From contig NZ_CP177152.1 of the NCBI RefSeq assembly GCF_050389775.1, positions 1 to 64,000 of the forward strand: a DNA stretch of 64,000 nt, read 5' to 3'. This stretch comes from Marinibacterium sp050389775. GTDB lineage: Bacteria > Pseudomonadota > Alphaproteobacteria > Rhodobacterales > Rhodobacteraceae. Below are positions 59,490 through 64,000 of this stretch, one piece after another (within the stretch, counting starts at the first letter, position 1; every line of letters begins with the position of its first letter). A model generated the notes under the pieces. It was not told where the DNA came from, did no database searches, and worked only from the letters and a program-made list of their open reading frames with translations. The position numbers were made by a program, and so were the translations under genes.

Positions 59490-62400
59490 TCAGGAGGAAT
59501 CCGGTAAGCCTGATCCGATTTTTTTTCGGAGCGTGCCTGAGGGCGGTTCGCTGCAGATGAAGAAATATGCGCAGCGGGCACAGCGATCGCTGCGTTTTGG
59601 GGGGAAATGCCCTTCTAGGATCTCAATTGCAGCTTGAGCGATCTTTGTTTTCCGGTTCCCCAACTTCGTACTGCTCATGGTCAATCGGTCCTGCGTCGCG
59701 CCTGTCAAGAACACGAACTCAGCCTCGCCGTGGCCTTCAGCGGCAAGTTGAAACGCAGCCGCATCTAAGGACTCGACAGCGTTCGTGGTCTTGCGTCCTG
59801 TTTTGATGCGCCGCAGTACCCTGCCAGACCCAGCATCGACTTCCTCATGTGCAGATACGACAATCTCTGCCTCACCGAATTTCAAGGAAATTGGGGTGGG
59901 TGCGCGCCGTTTTTCGCCTGTGCGGAGCAATCGGAAAAAACTCAGCAGCTCGTCTGAGATTTGACGGTACTCGGCAGCGTATCCATGATCCGCCGGACCA
60001 TTTTCCATCCACGCCTTATCCATGATGGCTGCGAGCTCGGCTTCGCTTGGTTCATCGTTCAAACGAGACGTCAGCTCATCGACAACGCCCTGGACTGCGT
60101 TGTGCATACGCATAAGGGGCGACTCTGCGCGACGACCGCCAACCTGCAACACATGCGCGAAGAAAAATCGCCGTGGGCACTTCTCATAGGTCGCAAGCTC
60201 AGAAGGCGATATGCGAGCGATGCCATCAACCTCCAACTTTATTCCGTTCGTTGATACCGCACCTTCAGCCGATGCCGATTGCGGAGATTCGTTCAGAACA
60301 TGACCAGATATGTCATCCACGAACTTCGATCGCTTGCTGTAGGCATAAAGTATCAGTCGCTCCTCCGCTCTGGATAAAGCGACGAAAAACAAACATTGCT
60401 GCTCCTCGTCATGCCCGGACGTGAGCGCGTCACAGCCCTTAAAGGGTGCACCCTCGATCATGCCGTCAGGAGGTGCGAGTCCGCGATTTTGCTTAGCTGA
60501 CAGCGGAATGGATCGGCTGGTCAATGCCGGCAAATGAAGGACTTTGAACTCAAGGCCCTTGCTGCCGTGAATGGTCATGATCCGGACAGCGTCCAGGCTT
60601 TGTGCAGCTTCAGGCAGGTCGCGTAAGTCGCGTTCATCTGACACTATGACAAGGCGTCGGATGTGATCGAGAAGATCGCGAACGGGGTACCCGGATTTTT
60701 TCGGCAATGTTGATCTCAGAAAGTTCTGAAACTGCCACAGCGCAATCGCAGGATTTGCATTGCCTGATCTTGCTCCCTTCGCAAATTCGGCGGCCAAGCG
60801 CGTCTTATCAAGATAGAGAGTTGTAATCACGCGCCAGGCCGACGAAGTGGGTTCAAACTCCCCAAACACCTCAATCAACCTTGAGAGGGACTTCTCACCC
60901 TCCTCGCTGATGTCGTCTAGGCCCGAAAGCGTTTGCCTCCAGTCCAAGGGCAGCGTGTTTCTAGCGGCACGAATCGCATCAACACAGGTTGAGACATCCT
61001 CAATTGCCAGTTGAAATGGGCGGAGAGACGCGACGCAGGCAAGTCCCATGGCGCGCGGATCAACCACTAGGGAAAGGACGGAAAGCGCTTGCTTGATTTC
61101 TGGTCGGTCAAAGAGGGGCCCAAGAAACAAGACCGGAATCCCCCGCGCCTCTAAACCAGCGGCGATTTCTGCCAGTCTCGCATTGCCCTTACATATTACT
61201 GCGTGGTCACGGAAAGACGTGGTCTCGTTGCAGGCCTGTTTTATTCGGAGGGCGATTTCGTCTATTTCACGATCCTTGGCATCAACACCCACAAACACGG
61301 GGCTAACCCCATTAGTACCCTTAAACGCCGTGGCCTCAAAGCCCGCCCCGGCAGCTGCCATGCGCGTTTGAGCGAAACCCTTGAATGTGTCGCATATTTC
61401 TTGTGATGATCTGTAATTGATATTGAGTGGGAGACTTTCGCCTCCTAAGAAATCCTCGGTCTCAAATCGATCAATGTTGTACGAGGATGCGCCTCGAAAC
61501 CGGTAAATTGATTGTTTGGCATCTCCCACCACCCACAGGTTGGTGCCGTTGGGCTTCAGCGCTTTCAACAATCGCACACTGGCCCGGTTTACGTCCTGAT
61601 ATTCGTCCACCAGAACATGGTCATAGAGTCGTTGAAGTTTCTCGCGAACATCCGCGTCACTTTCGACGAGCATTGTCGGTCGAGCGACCAGATCACCAAA
61701 ATCTACTACGCCGCGTTCCGCCTTCAGGCCTTCATACAGATCATAGACGGCTGAGATCTCCAGACACTTTTCTGCTGCCTCGATATCCTCCTCTGTGTCT
61801 GCGGCCTCCATCATTTGCTCGGCGAGTTTACGGTAGTGGATGTTGTCGACTACCTCATCCTTGGCCCGCGAAATGGCTGAAAGGAGAGAGCGCAGGGTAT
61901 CTGTCGGATCCCAAAGTTCGTTGAAATGCTTCAAACGCAGCCGTGGGAATTCATCCTCCAACAGGGCAATGGCTTCAGTCGTATCAATCATACGTGGATC
62001 TGCGGGAAGACCCACGAGGTCATGAAACCTGCGCAGGATATCAAGCCCAAATGAATGAAAGGTCCCAATCCAAGCGGCACCAGCCGCTTCCGGCCAAACC
62101 CGCAGGGCCCGATCGGTCATCTCTCCTGCGGCCTTGTTGGAAAATGTCAGGAGCAGAATGGATTCTGGCTGCACATCACGGTCTCGAAGCACAGACAGGC
62201 GGCCAACGAGAGTCTGGGTTTTGCCTGTCCCGGGTCCCGCCTTCAGAAGAAGCGCCTTTCCGTGATGATCCGCGGCAATCTGTTGCTCGCGGTTCAATGG
62301 TTTGGGCGGGCTTGCGATATCCGGCGCTTCCTCCAACACCGGTAACAAAAGCGCATCAAATAGCTGAACCGCAACCATGTCGTAGGGGGCGCCAAGGCGC

Positions 62401-62888
62401 TCCGAAATCTCCCCTGCGCCAAGGTTGTCTTCGACATGCCATGACCAGGCCAAACTGCGCGGAAAGAGGAACTCTCGCGCAAACATATCCATCTGGACTT
62501 CCTGGCGAGCACGGTTGCTGTAATCGACAACGCGATCCGCCCCAACTGAGGCCGGATCAGACGATCGTGCCGGATCGATGTTCATGGTTGGCTGGACATC
62601 AATGCCCCCGCCAAATTCATCATGACCTATCTCATGGGCAACAAGAAACGCATTTAAGAACTCAATGCCCGTATCCTCATGCAGGATGACTTTGGCTCTC
62701 GGCTGCAAGAGCGCCCGTCCACCTTTGAGCTGCGGATGGTCTGGAGCGAGCTTGCGGACTTCGTAATCCCGAGCTTCTGCCTCTTGAAGAGCAAACGAAT
62801 AGGGCTGGGTTGGATCGCCTCCCTTGCTCCTACGCTCAGTATGAAGACGCGCGGCGCATCGACGAACGGCTTCAATCCGATCCATCAT
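59490..62888 (-). CDS. ImmA/IrrE-UvrD helicase-Fe-S nuclease fusion
   Basis: The 1132-residue protein (ATG at 62888) has a metallopeptidase domain with HEIGH at 85-89 and FAREFLFPRSLA. It is followed by a superfamily-1A UvrD-like helicase with Walker A GPGTGKT (218-224), DEYQDVN (motif II), NYRSS, HGSKGLEF and VALSRAEERL. The C-terminal RecB/Cas4-type nuclease region has CPRRFF and C1103-C1106-C1112. Four cysteines would bind a Fe-S cluster as in AddB. ImmA-type proteases often cleave a repressor such as the HTH protein upstream. DNA damage-like or phage-induced triggering is inference. Confidence 0.93.
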   Translation of the reverse strand: MMDRIEAVRRCAARLHTERRSKGGDPTQPYSFALQEAEARDYEVRKLAPDHPQLKGGRALLQPRAKVILHEDTGIEFLNAFLVAHEIGHDEFGGGIDVQPTMNIDPARSSDPASVGADRVVDYSNRARQEVQMDMFAREFLFPRSLAWSWHVEDNLGAGEISERLGAPYDMVAVQLFDALLLPVLEEAPDIASPPKPLNREQQIAADHHGKALLLKAGPGTGKTQTLVGRLSVLRDRDVQPESILLLTFSNKAAGEMTDRALRVWPEAAGAAWIGTFHSFGLDILRRFHDLVGLPADPRMIDTTEAIALLEDEFPRLRLKHFNELWDPTDTLRSLLSAISRAKDEVVDNIHYRKLAEQMMEAADTEEDIEAAEKCLEISAVYDLYEGLKAERGVVDFGDLVARPTMLVESDADVREKLQRLYDHVLVDEYQDVNRASVRLLKALKPNGTNLWVVGDAKQSIYRFRGASSYNIDRFETEDFLGGESLPLNINYRSSQEICDTFKGFAQTRMAAAGAGFEATAFKGTNGVSPVFVGVDAKDREIDEIALRIKQACNETTSFRDHAVICKGNARLAEIAAGLEARGIPVLFLGPLFDRPEIKQALSVLSLVVDPRAMGLACVASLRPFQLAIEDVSTCVDAIRAARNTLPLDWRQTLSGLDDISEEGEKSLSRLIEVFGEFEPTSSAWRVITTLYLDKTRLAAEFAKGARSGNANPAIALWQFQNFLRSTLPKKSGYPVRDLLDHIRRLVIVSDERDLRDLPEAAQSLDAVRIMTIHGSKGLEFKVLHLPALTSRSIPLSAKQNRGLAPPDGMIEGAPFKGCDALTSGHDEEQQCLFFVALSRAEERLILYAYSKRSKFVDDISGHVLNESPQSASAEGAVSTNGIKLEVDGIARISPSELATYEKCPRRFFFAHVLQVGGRRAESPLMRMHNAVQGVVDELTSRLNDEPSEAELAAIMDKAWMENGPADHGYAAEYRQISDELLSFFRLLRTGEKRRAPTPISLKFGEAEIVVSAHEEVDAGSGRVLRRIKTGRKTTNAVESLDAAAFQLAAEGHGEAEFVFLTGATQDRLTMSSTKLGNRKTKIAQAAIEILEGHFPPKRSDRCARCAYFFICSEPPSGTLRKKIGSGLPDSS

Positions 62889-63423
62889 CTGCAAGCAACT
62901 CTTGCAATGCGCGTTGCTCCTCCTCGGTCAATCCAGCCTGGTCTACATAATCTTGGAATTCGATGGCCGGTTGCGCTTCAGGTTTCACATCAGATTTCAT
63001 CGCAACGGCCTGTTGATCGCCAATTTGCATGCCGCTGATGACATCCTGCAGTCTCACATCCAGCAGTTTTGCGAGCTTATTAAGGAGCGAAATCGGCATC
63101 GAGCCAATATGGACAACACTTGCTTGCAACCCCATGAGGAAACTCCGCGGCAAACCCAACGACTTTGAGAGTTCACGAACGTCGGCGCCGTACAGTGCTT
63201 GCTCGACCTTCTGAACCCGCAAGACGCTGGACTTCATAGCTTTGGTCTCAAGCGGGAGACTTGCCTCGACCGCTTCCATGTCGCTCATTGTCAGCTCGTG
63301 GAACAAATCCAAGAGATCGTCTGCAAATTCAGGGTATTTGCTCAAATAGGTTTTCAGCACGGCAGGCGACATTTCAGGCTCAATCGTGAAGTCGCTGAGG
63401 ACATCTTCTCTATTGGTCATCAT
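62872..63423 (-). CDS. HTH-like regulatory protein, probable ImmA/IrrE partner
   Basis: The 183-residue protein is acidic and helical with a short HTH-like segment (DVRELSKSLGLPRSFLMGLQ) in its middle and the acidic tail EEEQRALQELLADDGSD. It overlaps the ImmA-helicase gene by 17 bases. XRE/HTH proteins encoded just before ImmA/IrrE peptidases are frequently their substrates, so it is a candidate repressor. The exact HTH subtype is not certain. Confidence 0.7.
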   Translation of the reverse strand: MMTNREDVLSDFTIEPEMSPAVLKTYLSKYPEFADDLLDLFHELTMSDMEAVEASLPLETKAMKSSVLRVQKVEQALYGADVRELSKSLGLPRSFLMGLQASVVHIGSMPISLLNKLAKLLDVRLQDVISGMQIGDQQAVAMKSDVKPEAQPAIEFQDYVDQAGLTEEEQRALQELLADDGSD

Positions 63424-63997
63424 TGTCTTCCAGTTTTAGTGCACGTCTGATCTTTTCAAACGCACGATCACGCCTGTTTCGTACGGTTTTTTCGACGCAG
63501 CCGAGCAGCTGGGTCATTGAAGGCTCACCGTCTTTGTTTGTCTCAATGGGAATCTCTGCGAGCATCAAATCGATCACCTTTCGTTCTTCCTCGGGTAAGG
63601 CGTCAATCGCGCGACGTATGCGAAACCGGTAATCAAAATCTTCTTCTTTTGTCAGGCCTGACTTTTTGTATCGCTCAAGCGCCTCTTCGACTTCCTCGCG
63701 GATATCCTCACTGCCATCGTGGCGCACAACGGATTCGGTGGCATTTTCCCGACCACTTACCTGCCGGAATTTGTCTATGCGGACGGAGCGAACGGCCCGG
63801 TCAAAAAACACCTCATATGCGTCAAGCTGTTCTACGTAGCCTCGCCGGTCCTCAAACATGAGCTCTGTCACACGTTCTATTGTTTTATCGCGGATCTCGG
63901 CGACGCGAAAATCCTCGACATCCTTATCGCCGCGTCGGCTGTTGGGCCGGGGACAGGCGGCTTCAATCCGATCCAACAAAATGTTGTAAAGTGCCAC
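63410..63997 (-). CDS. Sigma-70-like RNA polymerase sigma factor
   Basis: The 195-residue protein has a region-2-like N-terminal part (EQLDAYEVFFDRAVRSVRIDKFRQ) and region 4 (RRAIDALPEEERKVIDLMLAEIP, QLLGCVEKTVRNRRDRAFEKIRRAL). It begins with GTG three bases before the window edge and overlaps the HTH gene by 14 bases. The true start may lie upstream of the window. It may direct transcription of the operon or respond to a signal. Confidence 0.82.
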   Translation of the reverse strand: MALYNILLDRIEAACPRPNSRRGDKDVEDFRVAEIRDKTIERVTELMFEDRRGYVEQLDAYEVFFDRAVRSVRIDKFRQVSGRENATESVVRHDGSEDIREEVEEALERYKKSGLTKEEDFDYRFRIRRAIDALPEEERKVIDLMLAEIPIETNKDGEPSMTQLLGCVEKTVRNRRDRAFEKIRRALKLEDNDDQ

Positions 63998-64000
63998 AAA

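Noticed and set aside
1..64000. CRISPR arrays, tRNA or rRNA genes
   Set aside because: No regularly spaced short repeats, cloverleaf-type sequences or rRNA segments were seen on reading; a covariance-model scan was not possible.

Overview
The window looks like part of a large conjugative-type plasmid or chromid of an alphaproteobacterium, most likely the Rhodobacterales (Roseobacter group). The main support is a complete repABC replication and partition module with parS-type palindromes, a virB-type type IV secretion (T4SS) locus with the domain families usual on Rhodobacterales plasmids, backbone families such as DUF736, DUF2493, DUF1403 and a Toprim/DUF7146 protein, and a TRAP transporter with Tat-exported proteins. 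No rRNA, tRNA or CRISPR was seen. The assignment rests on reading protein sequences, not on a database search.

Layout. (1) 1-83: the 3' end of a short-chain dehydrogenase gene. (2) 381-11896, minus strand: a tightly overlapping T4SS operon (virB1, B2, B3, B4, a VirB7-like lipoprotein of 55 residues, a lytic transglycosylase built on a VirB5-like scaffold, B5, B8, B9, B10, B11, two small genes, B6). No virD4 or relaxase lies in the window. (3) 11998-14109: small secreted proteins and an XRE-type regulator with a palindromic operator. (4) About 14.1-45.0 kb: an accessory island. Two copies of a repeat of about 105 bp lie at 14134 and 43691. The island carries a sugar-acid type catabolic cluster with a TRAP transporter and a LysR regulator (14.5-23.4 kb), a graveyard of IS fragments (IS256, IS110 twice, IS30, IS3, IS6), a TetR-SDR-ABM-SDR-MBL-VOC operon (27.4-31.4 kb), a TetR-MFS-hydrolase-hydrolase operon (31.4-34.9 kb), a three-gene serine-recombinase element inserted into an IS3 gene (35.3-37.9 kb), a decayed HAD gene, a degraded second copy of the ABM/SDR junction, an SRPBCC-sigma factor pair, and a TetR-controlled AhpD-HAD unit. 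(5) 45.0-53.1 kb: plasmid backbone. A decayed strawberry-notch-like helicase remnant is followed by a Toprim primase-like protein, DUF2493, DUF736 and repA-repB-repC with a probable antisense ctRNA and an AT-rich origin candidate in repC. (6) 53.2-56.0 kb: a tyrosine recombinase, a DUF1403 protein and ScpB, with an 11-7-11 bp palindrome between the divergent genes that looks like the recombinase core site.

(7) 56.0-64.0 kb, minus strand: the most interesting part. It is an apparently single operon, read from the right edge leftward. It begins with a sigma-70-like protein and a small HTH-like protein. Next comes a 1132-residue fusion of an ImmA/IrrE-type metallopeptidase, a UvrD-type helicase and a Fe-S PD-(D/E)XK nuclease. 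After this come a protein with two ubiquitin-like domains fused to an E2-like domain, a JAB isopeptidase fused to an E1-type ThiF domain, a small DUF6527-type Cys-rich protein and a CoiA-like nuclease. This is a bacterial ubiquitin-like conjugation system joined to a helicase-nuclease and a transcriptional control layer. It is a strong candidate for a mobile-element-borne defence system.

How it fits together (inference): the T4SS, repABC and recombinase parts are mobility and maintenance functions. The catabolic operons are cargo, each with a local regulator. The right-hand operon is probably defence cargo. Internal duplications (VOC, SDR, HAD, ABM, the 11.5/48 kb paralogues) and the many broken transposases show that the island was built by repeated insertion and recombination.
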